Shown here: in pieces, positions 12,518 through 23,987 of the stretch
Layout of the letters: the number at the start of each line of letters is the position of its first letter
How positions within the stretch are numbered: position 1 is the first letter of the stretch
NCBI RefSeq assembly: GCF_964355755.1
Contig: NC_092672.1
Span: forward strand, 3,968,001 to 4,032,000
Source: Antedon mediterranea
Taxonomy: Eukaryota; Echinodermata; Crinoidea; Comatulida; Antedonidae
Direction of reading: 5' to 3'
DNA length: 64,000 bases
Program-made: the position numbers and the translations under genes
Notes under the pieces: generated by a model
What the model saw: the letters and a program-made list of their open reading frames with translations, nothing else
Databases searched by the model: none
What the model was told of the DNA's origin: nothing

Positions 12518-14761
12518 ATGTATCTCCGGTAAGTAAATTGTTATTTAAGCTTTTAATAATATTTAGGATGATATTTGGTGCTACTGTACTTTCACACTGC
12601 TACTCTGTACTTTGACATTACTGTCTTTAGTACTGATTTGTTAGAATTCTGTAACCTTCCTTGTACATGTTGGCAATGAGAAGGAAAAAACAATATTAAA
12701 ACACACAAAAGGTACAATATGTGTGTACTCCAGTTAGGAATGCAATACAACTGAAGATCATTTAATACAAGTCAATTTCTGTTTAAATATTCTTTTACCA
12801 TTGTGTTCTATTAGCCTATTTGAGATTATTTTATTATATACATTAACATTTTGTCACCGATGTGAAATTATTGTAAGGCAAACTGAAGTCCATTCTAAAA
12901 AAAGTGGAATGAGCTGTTAGGAGCTCAACGTAATAAGCCTTAGCATTACGTGGTAGGCTGGCCAGGTCCTTTCCATGTCGCCTTATCCTTCGTAGCATTT
13001 TCAATCAGGTACTCATTTACAGCTGAGTTGTTCTTATCGGGAAATTAACTTGGATCTTTCTGTATGATAGTGAAGTGTCTAACCACTCAGCTACCAAACT
13101 TCTTTGGTTAACAAATTATTATATAATATCATATTCAAAACTTCTTGTTGGGACCAGACTGGTTGGGACAGCCAGGCCGCTTCTTGGTCCTGGGAGAATC
13201 GTATGTAGGCTGTGAAATAAAAGGTTTACAGAATGCTTAAAGGACGTGTGGCGCAGTGTGTTGGACATTGGATTACTGATCGTGAGATCCAACTCTCACC
13301 ACATTGCTAGATCCTTAGGCAAGATACTTTATTTACATTTGCCTCTCTCCACACAGGTGTATAAATGGGTATAGACTTACGTCATTTGGTATAAACTCTG
13401 CAATAATGTCGTCCTTCTATAGCTCAGTTATAGAGTGTCATAACATATTCTTTAACGGTATGGTTCGGTAGCGCTACTGAAAATGAAAAGCGTGACCTAA
13501 ATAGAATAGTCAAGACGTATAAATGGATCTGCACAATTGCCTTTGGAGAACATATTTTCGGATCGTCTTCTGAAAAAGGCAGTGGCTATCAAAGATGATG
13601 AATTTCATCCGGTATGTTCCAGTTGATGCGCAGCGGTCGGCGACTTCATTCTATTAAGGCCAATAAGGCACGATTTACAAATAGTTTCTTTCCAGGAGCT
13701 ATTAGAGCCTTAAACATCATGTAGACAGTTTTTGTAATGTTTTTGTTTTGAGTTTGTGTTGTGTCCGTTGGATATTGTGCTCCGCACACAGAGCAAACAG
13801 AATTTCTATGTTTTTTTCTCAAAACAAATGACAATAAATGATACTTGACTTGACTTGGCGCTATATAAAAACGAATATTATTAATGCTGGCTCGATGACG
13901 ATATCACGATCAGCAAAATAAACTTTGACGAAACCCTGCTTGACAATGATTAATTGATTTAATTTTAAAAATGTTATAAAAAGAGCATTTTTATAAATAT
14001 AGTATAGATAAGATTGCAATTACTAAAATGAGTTAGAAGGTAAAAAAAGCTAACATACAGTTTTTATATTGAATTTCAGAGTAAATATGATGTTAACAAT
14101 TGTGATACAGATTAGTATAATCTATGTCATAAAATCAGCAGCTCAAATCAATTCTGAAGCTTGTAATAGCTGTTGTACAGTTGTGGTTCCTGGTATTCCA
14201 GGAAACCATGGTAATCCAGGTGTGTCAGGGCCACAAGGAATGAATGGAGAGAAGGGAAGGAATGGCTTAGATGGGATTCCTGGTAAATTAGGACCACAAG
14301 GCCTCATTGGACTACCAGGTACAAATGGTGTAAAAGGAGAAAAAGGTGAACAATCTAGTCAGAAGAAATCTGCTTTTTCAGTATTTTTTACATCAAACCC
14401 AGGTCGTCATGACACTAGCCCAATGAAGTATGACACAATAATTACAGATGTTGGAAATCATTACAACAAAGAAACAGGCAAGTTTGTCTGTACAATTCCA
14501 GGTGTTTATGTATTCCAGGTGACATCAATGAAATCAAGTGGTAGTGGTAAACTTAAAACAAGAATCATGAAAAATGGGAATGTTCAAATGTCTGCACAGA
14601 TGGATGCTGATGGGTATAATTCTGCAAGCACAATGGTGGTTCTTGATTTAGTATCAGGTGATGAAGTATGGACTCAGCCAGGTAGTCCAAGCTATAACTA
14701 TTACCACAGTAGCAGCCTAAGATACTGCTCATTCTCTGGTTTCTTACTTTATGCAGCATAA
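12518..14761 (+). CDS. C1q-4: short-stalk C1q-domain protein
   Basis: Exons 12518-12528 and 14080-14761, junction codon CGA, then Val-Asn (MYLRVN), shared only with C1q-9. Product 230 aa. The first collagen Gly (residue 39) is Val, so the unbroken stalk has only 18 triplets (42-95), the shortest here. The C1q head is 135 residues with the patch [14 protein letters not shown]. The 1551-bp intron holds a 645-bp retroelement insertion shared with C1q-9. AATAAA at 14898-14903. The weak TATA, short stalk and Gly loss could mean relaxed constraint, but the frame is intact. Confidence 0.85.
13238..13882 (+). mobile_element. tRNA-SINE carrying a LINE 3' fragment, in the C1q-4 intron
   Basis: Flanked by a 6-bp duplication AATGCT (13232-13237, 13883-13888); the uninterrupted site is seen in sister introns. 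The 5' part has an A box (TGGCGCAGTGTGTTGG) and a B-box-like GAGATCCAACTC, then a tail with GTGTATAAATGGGTAT. From about 13505 to 13855 lies a LINE 3' end whose frame reads RSGRRLHSIKANK, then ARFTNSFFPGAIRALN, then stop. This is the usual C-terminal signature of jockey/CR1/L1-type reverse transcriptases. It ends in AATAAA-like and CTTGACTTGACTT tails. An identical-length copy sits at 52313-52957. Confidence 0.75.
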
Positions 14762-15377
14762 AGTAAGCATATACAAATACTTGTATTGTTTTAAACACTT
14801 TAGATGAATGATGCTAATTCAAAAGAAGCCAGTTAAAAAATTATAGATATAACATTTATTTCATTTGAGGAACTAAATTGTTTAAATACATGTTAGAAAT
14901 AAAAATATTAATATTCAGTAGTTTGAGTAAATCTATGCAGGCGGTTCAAAAGGATTACATTTTTTTACACACTTTATTACAGCCTATTCACACTCAAATC
15001 AGGAAGGTTTTAGTAAATTCATCCACTACAATTCTGAATTAATTAATTAAAGACTGTCAACATTCAGTTCTTTGACATTTGACCTTTTAAAACAGATTTT
15101 ACACATTTATTTATTTAACCCATGGCTGGTAGTAGTAGTACTGCACTTTGCAAAGATTATGCTAAGAGAAATATATCAGCATGGGTAACTCTGCAAGTTC
15201 CTTGTTTAAAAATCAAAGCCTCTTCTTTTTTTAAAGTTTTGAATTCTTTCCTTGGCACACTTTATTTTATAAAATTCATATGAATCGCAATATTGCTCAT
15301 GACGACACTGAAACCAGTTTGTTACAACTTGACATATAACTTTACATAAAATATAAAAAAAAACTGAGCATACTTTT
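14762..15377. other. Spacer between C1q-4 and the kinase A exons
   Basis: C1q-4 3' UTR and AT-rich spacer shared with 26931-27597, 39559-40228 and 53917-54601. No gene is seen. In this model it is part of the last intron of kinase A. Confidence 0.55.
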
Positions 15378-15510
15378 AAACTCGGTCTACACTATCAAAC
15401 TATTTTAACAAATATAGTAATAGTAATATGGTAGTAATATGCCAGAATATGGTCATCATATCCATATATTGTTGTTGTCACATAAACTTTTGATAGTGTA
15501 GACAGAGTTT
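15378..15510. mobile_element. MITE with CTGTCTACACTATCAAA-type inverted ends, copy A
   Basis: Inverted ends AAACTCGGTCTACACTATCA and the complement of AAACTCTGTCTACACTATCA. Non-coding interior with one and a half ATGGTAGTAATATGCC words. The same insertion is in kinase units B, C and D, so it predates the block duplication. Confidence 0.75.
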
Positions 15511-16737
15511 TAGATGAAACAATGATACAAAAATTATTCCGTGCCCAATTATAGGAATAGTATGTGGAATAGACTACACTACTTTAGAATACTTACGGAC
15601 AATTCCCTAGAAATTGGGCGTGGTTTCCAGACATCGTTACTGACACCATTCAATGTTAAACTCCTGACACGTTTTTGGCAATTTCCTCTTTAAATAAACA
15701 GTTGGCGGTGTCTGTTTAGAGAGAACCTTTTCAAAAGACATACCGACAAAAAACTCCATTCTTTTTAACGTTGCTAAGCAGCTTAGTCTTGCACATGGAT
15801 CTTTACAGAGTAACTACAGGAAAAAAAAGTGATCATAAAGAAAAATGCATAAACTACCAGAGACTATCGGGTTATTCAAGGTCAGGCTGTTGTATACTGC
15901 AAAAAAGAACGTATAGTTTGATTATCAAGATAAAAACGTGGTATTATTAGGGAACTATCAATCTGCGACGATCTAGAAATTAGTTGACGTGTTGCCAAAA
16001 CGGTGTCCAAAAATGAGTGTTCAAAAAGAATGTTGAAATGGATCTGTGTGCACACAATAATATGGCATAAAACTATAGTAGCTAATTCGGCATAAAATTA
16101 TAGTAGCTCCGAGTTCATTGATTGTCAGATGAGAATTTTACAAATTTAATTAAAAAGTAGTTAACTAAAAATGAATCAACTGTTACCTGAAGAATGACGT
16201 CCTGAGCTGGATAACTAACAAATGGAGGTAACTTGAATTCCTTATTTCTAACCTTATTATAAATCTCAATGTGATTGGTGGAACCGCTTAACGGATATTT
16301 ACCCGTCATCAAGCAAAACATTATAATGCCGAGTGACCACCAGTCAACACGATGATCATAGTCACCCATATTTAGTACTTCAGGCGCTGAAAAAATTAAG
16401 GTAGATGTTTAGTTGTCCTGTTAAAAAAAACATTAAAACTATGGTATAAATTTGGAGACTATTACAGAGCAGAATTTAGATTTGTGACCATGTTTAATTA
16501 GCGGTGGTCGATATAGGATTTTAAAAAAGATGGTAGGGCTGGAAATCAACAAAAGGAAGCAGTTCTGTGCATCTCCTATTCTAGCTTACATTAACTATTA
16601 ACTACATACTGTATTAACTACGAATTCAGCATTTTATTAATCAATTTAAAAAACTGTCTACCTGTTGAACAACAAACAATTTTGGATGATATTATTTAAA
16701 GATAGCAAAATGATTCACTTAGCCTTATTAGAGATAA

Positions 16738-19296
16738 CTAGATGGCACGCTCGCTTCGCTCGCGTACCATCTAGGGGTGCTCACAGATGGTTCTCGAATA
16801 CAGTAGAATCCACGGACGGGGACTTTTTTGGGACACTAAACAAAAACGGAAGTGTCCCCCTAATTGGGGTATTCAGAAATAGAGACAACAAAACCAATAC
16901 TGGATTCCATAAAGGACAATTAATTTATGTGGATTAAAGAAATTAGGGAGAAATGGAAATGTATGTACGGGAATTGGGCGACACGTGGTGGTGGTGATGG
17001 AACCGCAGTAATAAAGTTGATTGTATTTATATATTATAAGAACCAAACTAAATAAATAGACCTAGACATTCTGCGAAATGAAAATCGGAAATGCAAGCTC
17101 CTATTCAGTGAAAAATTAAACTGTAGTCTACCTAAATATTTAGGGCAAATCATCGGTTGTGGTGTTGAAATTCCTGTAAACATTTGTGTGAACCAAACTG
17201 GGTCGAATTTCTGTCATGAGTACTGATTTGTTGGCCTGTGATTTATGACGCCTAAGGGATCTATCTAGACTTATTTTTTAGAATAATGTACGTACCTGTC
17301 AGATACAATTGTCTTGTGTCGTATAATAAATAAGTACTGTAATAGTTACTGAAGTTACTATTACAATCTCGTCAATGAAAACACGAAAATGTATATGCAC
17401 TTACTTATGAAAACGTATACAGTATTATACTCAGTTATTGAAACAGTAGGTTTAAAAAAGTTTCGTTTGTCTGTAAAATGATGTAATCAAGCTGTTTACA
17501 TGAGTCTTAATTTATAAGCACATCAATAATAAAATAGTTTATCTATCCTGTAATTGGCGAGATTATGGTCGCTGTTGAATGAAATAAAGCCAATCGGTAT
17601 CATATTTGTACAGAAACGTTTTCGCGGCCGAAGGGTGTAACCTAAATTCGTTGTATTATCGTCAAGAACTAACTGTAACTAAACTTACATAGAAAGTAGG
17701 GTATCATAAATTTGGCCTTAGCACTCGGGGGAGTGGCTAAGATGAAGTCCGTGGGACTACTAAATATAAATTTTAATGAACCTCGAGGGACATAAATAGG
17801 AATATTTCATGTTTCATTATCAATGTATAATAAATGGAAACTGTTTACCGATTCAAATAATAGAAATTGGTTTTTAACATTTTCCGAACCTATTGCAAGT
17901 TTATTCTCAAAGGGCCCATATATTTACCTACCGTATGTGTTAAACCAAGGGCTCATAAATTTACCTACAGTACTTGTGTTAAACCAAACTCTGGCAGACT
18001 GAGAGATTGGGATGTTCCATTCATCGCAAATCAATACATTTGTATAATCGTATATTAAATCTATCAAAATAGTATTTTTTAAAGAAAATCGGCCTGTCTT
18101 CAACATTATGATGGTGTACTCTAGCAATCTATCAAAATAGTATTTTTTAAAGAAAATCGGCCTGTCTTCAACATTATGATGGTGTACTCTAGCTGTTCAA
18201 CCGGTTTTCAGCTATTAAAAACAATTATCGTAGGAGGAGATAGGAAAATGCGAAGCCTCCTCGCTATGTAACATTAGGGTTGAGGGATGGGAAAGCGGAT
18301 AGGTACAAAGAGGAACAATTTTTAAATATATTCTTTATCCACTGAGTAACGAAATATTTTGTTCATGTTTTATAGGCCTATAAATAATATACCTCTAAAT
18401 ACAGTAGGCCTAAAACATTTGCGATTTAATACTTTGTTAAAACTGTCACTGTCATAATCGATTGAAATATTAAAGTACATGTCACGATACACCACTACGA
18501 CGTTTATATTTTTGGTAATTATTAATTAATACAAACGTTGAGAAGGAACTGTCAGTATAAAGTTTATTTGTATATCTAACAGTAGAGCCTATCCACAGTC
18601 TCAGTAATAAAGTTTATTTGTATATATTTTTATATTACATCTAACAGTACGAACATTCACAGTAAGAAATGTTCGATTCAAATGAAAAATAGTTAATAGG
18701 TATTTACAGTATTGTCAAAGTATTGCAAGTTTATTCTCAAAGGGCCCATATATTTACCTACCGTATGTGTTCAAGGGCTCATAAATTTACCTACAGTACT
18801 TGTGTTAAACCAAACTCTGGCAGACTGAGAGATTGGGATGTTCCATTCATCGCAAATCAATACATTTGTATAATCGTATATTAAATCTATCAAAATAGTA
18901 TTTTTTAAAGAAAATCGGCCTGTCTTCAACATTATGATGGTGTACTCTAGCTGTTCAACCGGTTTTCAGCTATTAAAAACAATTATCGTAGGAGGAGATA
19001 GAAAAATGCGAAGCCTCCTCGCATTTTTTTGGCGGGTATTTTTCAAGATGGACATCCATTAGACAGTGTATACCACGATCGGAAAACACCCCTATTTGGG
19101 GCAAATCGTTTAACCTAAATTCGTTTTAATCGTCAATAACTAATTATTTAACTCAATTTAATTAGTAAACAGGGTTACATCAGGCGGTTAAAATCAGTAC
19201 CGAAAGTACGAACCAACTTTACATACCATCGAGTGAAAATTCTAGAAGTAAGGCGCGATTTACCGAATTTTGCCCTTACGTAAATTTATATATAGA
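16738..19296 (-). mobile_element. Non-autonomous Helitron, 2559 bp
   Basis: Read on the minus strand the element starts TCTATATATAAA and ends GCCATCTAG. It sits exactly between A and T of the empty site seen in kinase units B and C (ATTA|TTATCTC) without target duplication. A hairpin with 13-bp arms (CTAGATGGTACGC and GCGTGCCATCTAG, one wobble, 11-nt loop) covers the 3' end (16738-16774). The TC start, CTAG end, terminal hairpin and A/T target are the Helitron hallmarks. No Rep/helicase frame is present. The hairpin reaches the terminus instead of ending about 10 nt before it, which is somewhat unusual. Confidence 0.85.
17891..19025. repeat. Internal duplications in the Helitron
   Basis: A segment starting TATTGCAAGTTTATTCTC occurs at 17891 and again at 18721, each running about 300 bp. 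Within the first copy a 68-bp unit (from AATCTATCAAAATAG at 18058 and 18126) is tandemly doubled. This explains the short open frames on both strands near 17870-18130. Confidence 0.75.
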
Positions 19297-20405
19297 TAAT
19301 AGATATACAATTACCCACCCATATACATAAGTGTCCCACAGACACTGGACGTCCTGCCTCCTTGCTTCAGCCATTTTGAAAATCCAAAATCGGACAGAAG
19401 TATATGACCGCCCTCATCAAGTAAAATATTCTCCATCTGAAAAGAAAAATTAGTGTTTAATGCTTTTTAAATCTTTCAGCCAACCCAATTTAAACTCCCT
19501 GCCTGTAATTTACTTCCAAAATCCAGAATTGGAATATGACCACTTTCAACTAGCAGAACAATCTGCATCTGCTATGAAAATAGAAATAATTATAGCAGAA
19601 GTTCTTTTATTATTATATATTAATATGCATATATATATATATAAATAATAAAAATTCTTATTATATAATATTTTACATTTTTTCGAATACATACCTTTAA
19701 ATCTCTATATATAATTCCTGCCCTATGTAAAAATGCCAAAGCCATCGCTATACGAATACGAATAGAACTTTACGAATACGATCTCCATGAGTGGCATAAT
19801 CCATTACTTTAAATCAGAACAAACAAAATAAATTATATTATTTGGAATATTTTTGTATTTTCAAATTGATTTCCCTAATATTTTTTTTGCATTTATTAAA
19901 AAAAAAAAATATTGATTAGTATGTCCTTATCCGAGAAGACCACTAGGATTATGGCTGTGGAGTGCCTTGAACATGTGCTGATTTTATGGCTATGGTTGGC
20001 AGCGCCTCTGCCTTAAACCGCTTGATACTCAGCTGATGTAACTCTCACATATATATAACTATATCTTTATTTCATTGTGTAAATAAAACACATGTTAACC
20101 ATAAATATGTACATCATCATCTTAAATCCTGATATCTTAATCTGTCATCACACAACTTACAAATTATATATAGCTATCGATATCAATACATATCTGAATT
20201 CAACAACAGTTTATCTAGGTATGCAGCTCACATAACAGCATCAACATTGGAGAAATGTATGTAACTGATTAAGAATTAACCATTAAGTTTCCATTACAAA
20301 AAGGCAAATTGTCCAACAAGAGCTAAATGTTAATATGAATGTATGACATAGATATGGAAATAAGAAAAAACTAAAGTATATTTAATATTTATTTTATTTG
20401 TAGCT

Positions 20406-20530
20406 TTGTGGATTTACAGTTTAAAAAAACATGATACAAAAAGAGACTATTTAGATGAGGGTGCATTAATTGAATTGTGGAACAGGAACGTCAGCACATT
20501 CCTGGTTAAATTAGAAAAAAAAAACAATAA
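20406..20530 (+). other. Exon-like open segment of unknown origin
   Basis: A good polypyrimidine tract and TTTGTAG acceptor (about 20380-20402) precede a frame reading LWIYSLKKHDTKRDYLD, then EGALIELWNRNVSTFLVKLE. The copy at 30235 keeps most of the frame but stops sooner, and the copy at 43080 has an extra A that breaks it. It may be a decayed exon or a transposon fragment. I do not recognise it. Confidence 0.25.
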
Positions 20531-20570
20531 ACAACCATTTGATAGTACATTCACCAATTACTGTTTCAAG

Positions 20571-20709
20571 TTCTGTCTACACTATCAAACATTATTTGAC
20601 AAAAATGTGTGATTTGCACAAATATAGGGTAGTGATATGACATAATCATGTCCATATATGGGCACATCACATGTCTTTGTCACAAGTTTGATAGTATAGA
20701 CAAGGCTTT
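20571..20709. mobile_element. MITE with CTGTCTACACTATCAAA-type ends, second locus in unit A
   Basis: Ends TCTGTCTACACTATCAAAC and, inverted, GTTTGATAGTATAGACA; the interior is largely palindromic (ACAAAAATGTGTGAT against CACATCACATGTCTTTGT). Sister copies lie at 30401-30540 and 43249-43394. Confidence 0.7.
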
Positions 20710-20799
20710 ACTCCACCAAGCATTCTATGGTTGACAAGCATGAACAGAAGTTAAAATAATATCTGTTGCTTAAGTAACTATTATTTTACGTATACTAAT

Positions 20800-20949
20800 C
20801 AGGGAAGATTTAGGCGGGGAAGATTTAGGTGGGCTAAACAGGCTTTAGGCCCCCCTTCCCCTAAAATTTAACAGCCATATCTTTTTTTTAAATAAAATTA
20901 TTCTGCAACCTGACGGATCATTTTATCATTTATGAAATATTTAGCGCCC
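20800..20949. mobile_element. Truncated hAT-type MITE, unit A
   Basis: Left end CAGGGAAGATTTAGG preserved. The right end present in units B and C (GGATCC-CCCCTG) is missing here, so the element stops at GCGCCC near 20949. Confidence 0.55.
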
Positions 20950-21943
20950 AATAGCAATCAATATAGGCCTACCATTTACCTAAATTCATTCATGTTCGAC
21001 ATTTTAATCAATTTTTTAACACTGTATATTTCTTAATGAACATTTACCAAATAAAAATTTAGACAAATCTAAACTGAAATAGGACATACTTTTTAGCAAA
21101 TAATTTTAAATAGATACATGAAAAAAACAAAAAATATAACCTCATGGCGGAGGTATAACCGTTATATAAAACAAAAATATTTACATATAAAAAAACAACT
21201 TATATAAAATGTATAAACAATTCTGACAATGTTGGTAATTGTGATGTTGACATATTTGGATGAGCATATCTTTTAGAAAAAAATGGTACAATTGCACAAA
21301 TTAATGTTGAAAATGAGGTAAATTGTCAGCATAAGAGGAATATATATGTTTGACAGTACAAGCCTTTTTTTTTTTATAGCAGAGCTTATTATTATGTTTC
21401 TAGGTATAATTTCAATAATATTTGAAAAATCATGCTCAAATTAAAAATGTCTATTTAATATAAGTTTACAGGGTTTTATTATAAGCAGTGGTGACCCCAG
21501 GAAATGTCCGAGGGAAGGTAATTAACTATGAAGACTTGTGGGAATTTCTCTCCAAAGTATTAATACCTGTAGTATGATAGTATGCAATGTGTTATCAACC
21601 AATGCACTTTATTTTAACATTTACTGTAAATTCTTGCACCTGATTTGCACAAAAGAAATGTATAAATAATATAAATATAATAATATATATATAAAAAAAA
21701 CATTTATGAAAACAAAGGTTTTATGGTATTGTACATTTATACATTGACATATTACTATACATGGAAATTGTTGTTTTGGATAAAAATAAATATTAAAACA
21801 GATTGCACGTAGCAAAACTTGGAAAGTTTTACAATTAAATAATGTAGACTAACAGTACTATAAATCTAACACCAATTCACTATGTTGTTTTGAAGCAACT
21901 ACAATACACCTACTACACCTTTAGGACCCCAAAAAATGTTCCC

Positions 21944-22262
21944 TTAAAGATGTATTGTCCCCCAAAACATGAAAAATAAAGATTAATTAAATCAGACTTT
22001 GAATATGTGATTTAATAATTCCGTAGAAAAAACCCGAAAAAAAACCCAATGTTTTCACTTATAAATTGACAAAATAAATGGTCAAAATCAATCAAAAACC
22101 CATTGGCGGCCAGCTATTTTGACCACTTTTTATTTTAAATTACAGGTAAATACATTTTTTTCGATCCAATTTCTGGTCAAAGTGGAACTATTATGTGACA
22201 TTAAAATGGAATATTCAACAAAAATCTTGTTGAGAATTTTCAGGGGGACAATACATCTTTAA
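21944..22262. mobile_element. TTAA-flanked MITE, unit A
   Basis: Inverted ends AAAGATGTATTGTCCCC bounded by TTAA on both sides (21944-21947 and 22259-22262), as in piggyBac- or Kolobok-type MITEs. Sister copies at 31783-32094 and 44721-45129. Its left half (GTCCCCAAAAACATGAA, then AAACCCATTGG) also recurs in the 3' flanks of several C1q genes. Confidence 0.75.
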
Positions 22263-22352
22263 TAGGGATGTCCAAAAGGAAGGGTTTTTCTGTATATCTT
22301 TTTTGTAGTTTGTATTAAAGGTCTGTGTGGATTGAAAATCTATATACAGTAT

Positions 22353-22415
22353 GGTTGGTTATCTAATGGTATAAATGTTGCCTTATAGGTCGCAGGTTCA
22401 AATCTTACCAGAGAC
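22353..22415 (+). mobile_element. tRNA-like SINE head
   Basis: An A-box-like TTATCTAATGGTATA and a clean B box GGTTCAAATC (22395-22404) at tRNA spacing. The T-stem is imperfect and no acceptor stem closes, so this is a SINE head or tRNA pseudogene, not a working tRNA. The unit B copy (about 32188-32243) has lost sequence before the B box; in unit C the B box is at 45323-45332. Confidence 0.5.
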
Positions 22416-22944
22416 ATTTTTTTTTATTTAACAAAATGTTTGAAACTTCTGTTGATATATGAGCTATGTTTGATATACAGTATGTTCCAAAATGAGCAGT
22501 TTGGTTTCTAGTAATGATTATATAGGCCTATTACACTGTATTTATTGGCCTACTATACATGCCATTCTCTACTGTACAATTATATGACTAAATGTTATTT
22601 TCAAGGCCTTTGTAGAAAAGATACCACAATTATATGACATTTATTCAGGCTTTTAGTCACGTTTAATACGTCCTTTTTTAAGCAAAAACAAGCTGAATTG
22701 GCTCCAGGCCTTCAGTCACTTTGGAGAGTTCACCAGTCAATCCAATCGGCACCAGGCTTTTAGTCTCTGGGGCTTGGTCCTATTAAACACCACACAGCAC
22801 TGTAATAGTACCACTAACATTAGACAATAATGCATGTTAGTACTGACCCTTAAATAATCAACGTCGCTACTAAATATAACTTAACCTAACCTTCTCAATA
22901 TTCCCTTCTATAGGTAGTGTGTTAGTGGAGTCTATCCTAGAGTC

Positions 22945-23567
22945 ATATAACATCTAAATAAATTCCTGTCATTTGATTGTGGATCAAATGGCGTGCAATA
23001 GTACGCACTATTAAACGATCGTTTAACAGTACTTTTTTTGTGTACGAAAAAAAATAATTTTGTTTTATACTATTGCGTTTGAAATACAACAGCGCCACCT
23101 ATGTTGTACTTTCGCGGCGATTTTAATGTTATGACTGGTTTTTCGCGATGGAAGTACATTTCTGGAGAGATATATGTACTAATTTAGATCAAAAAGGCAT
23201 TTAAATTTATAGCTTCAGATCGTTTATAGGATTTTGATTAACTAATGGGAACATCTCTAAAAGATATGAAATCGTTGAAAAAACATAATTAGCCTAGATG
23301 AGTTCTAGTTGCCTGTCAAAGTTTTGCCTTTCAGCCTAGCTAGTAGGCCTGTTAGTATTAGGCCTAGCAAGGTTAAAACGTCTAGTTTGTTTGGTCGTTT
23401 GTTGACATAATTAACACTAAAGTAGGTGTGTTTATAAAATCCATATAAATATAACATTTAATATAATATTATAAAACACCAAATGTTACTGTCAATGTGA
23501 ATCAAATGTAAGCCTAAGCCTACCTTTTATTTGATTCCAATGACAGGATTCTATTTAGATGTTATAT
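22945..23567. mobile_element. 623-bp inverted-repeat element, unit A
   Basis: The ends match as inverted repeats over about 30 bp (ATATAACATCTAAATAAATT against the complement of the right end at 23540-23567). Inside is a perfect 16-bp palindrome TTAAACGATCGTTTAA (23011-23026). A second inverted pair outside it (GGTCCTATTAAACACCACAC near 22787 and its complement near 23755) suggests a larger foldback. Sister copies at 32769-33382 and 46466-47079. No coding capacity is seen. Confidence 0.6.
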
Positions 23568-23948
23568 AAAACAAATAATGAATGCTTTATATTCGTGAAT
23601 GAATATTTGGTGAATGATGAAAGGTTATATATCAACTCGACTTCGCCTCGTTGAAATATAACCAGGCTTTCATCATTCACCTCATGCCATTATTTGTACC
23701 ATTACACTCATAAAAATTCATTTTTGTATATTATCATTTACAAATAGTGTTGTGTGGTGTTTAGTAGAGGACCAAACAAACTCCCACTCTTTTTGGAGGG
23801 CTAAGGGCACTAGTCAATCCAACATGCTCAATGAGGCCCCTGCCTTTGGTCTCTCTGGAGTCAGTCCAAATGTTCACATAGCATGAAGAACAATCTTCAA
23901 ATGAATTCTGATAATAATGATTTACTTCATGGCGAATCTTTGTTGTTG

Positions 23949-23987
23949 TTATAAGTCGGTTTCTCTAATCCAATCAAAGTTATCAAA
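23949..23987 (-). CDS. RSKR: Terminal exon of kinase B with hydrophobic motif
   Basis: After a polypyrimidine tract and TTTTACAG acceptor, 39 nt read [12 protein letters not shown] and stop in phase 0, matching the phase-0 donor at 28003. FxxF-acidic-aromatic is the AGC-kinase hydrophobic motif with an acidic residue in place of the phospho-site, as in atypical PKC and PRK. The identical peptide is kept at 33734-33772 and 47455-47493. Confidence 0.6.
   Translation of the reverse strand, partial: FDNFDWIRETDL

Larger units (their letters stand above)
15597..19806 (-). pseudogene. RSKR-like AGC kinase, copy A (broken)
   Basis: C-lobe exons on the minus strand: 19695-19806 (should encode the segment ending GIIYRDLK), 19319-19436 ([23 protein letters not shown]), 16187-16386 (APEVL, HRVDWWSLG, TGKYPL) and 15597-15813 (LLCKDP to ISRELS). 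Phases and splice sites match copy B. The first exon has lost 37 net bases with filler containing TACGAATACG twice, a frameshift. The last has one extra T after CAGGAG, causing a stop a few codons later. A Helitron sits in the 19318/16387 intron. The expected terminal exon would lie beyond the left edge, past C1q-1 to C1q-4. Confidence 0.75.
19807..23948. other. Spacer between kinase A and the terminal exon of kinase B
   Basis: Collinear with 29680-33733 and 42492-47454. It contains a possible minus-strand SINE tail (about 19915-20045, TTCTCGGATAAGGACATAC read on minus), several MITEs, a tRNA-like SINE head and a 623-bp inverted-repeat element (listed separately). I looked for kinase N-lobe exons (glycine loop, catalytic Lys) on the minus strand and found none. 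Confidence 0.55.

Noticed and set aside
13646-13834. Minus-strand frame with CSVCGAQYPTD, also at 52721
   Set aside because: Opposite strand of a LINE 3' fragment whose plus frame ends in the expected ARFTNSFFPGAIRALN signature.
15180-15310. Minus-strand segment after a TTTCCAG acceptor reading [19 protein letters not shown] in many spacers
   Set aside because: Open over about 30 codons, but a variable T-run changes the frame between copies and some copies differ at the first residues. No partner exon of matching phase was found. Left uncalled.
16665-16937. Plus-strand frame of 90 codons
   Set aside because: Spans the Helitron boundary and its terminal hairpin; no homologue recognised and absent from sister units.
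22353-22415. Functional tRNA gene
   Set aside because: The B box is good but the acceptor and T stems do not close, and the sister copies have lost parts. Called a SINE head.
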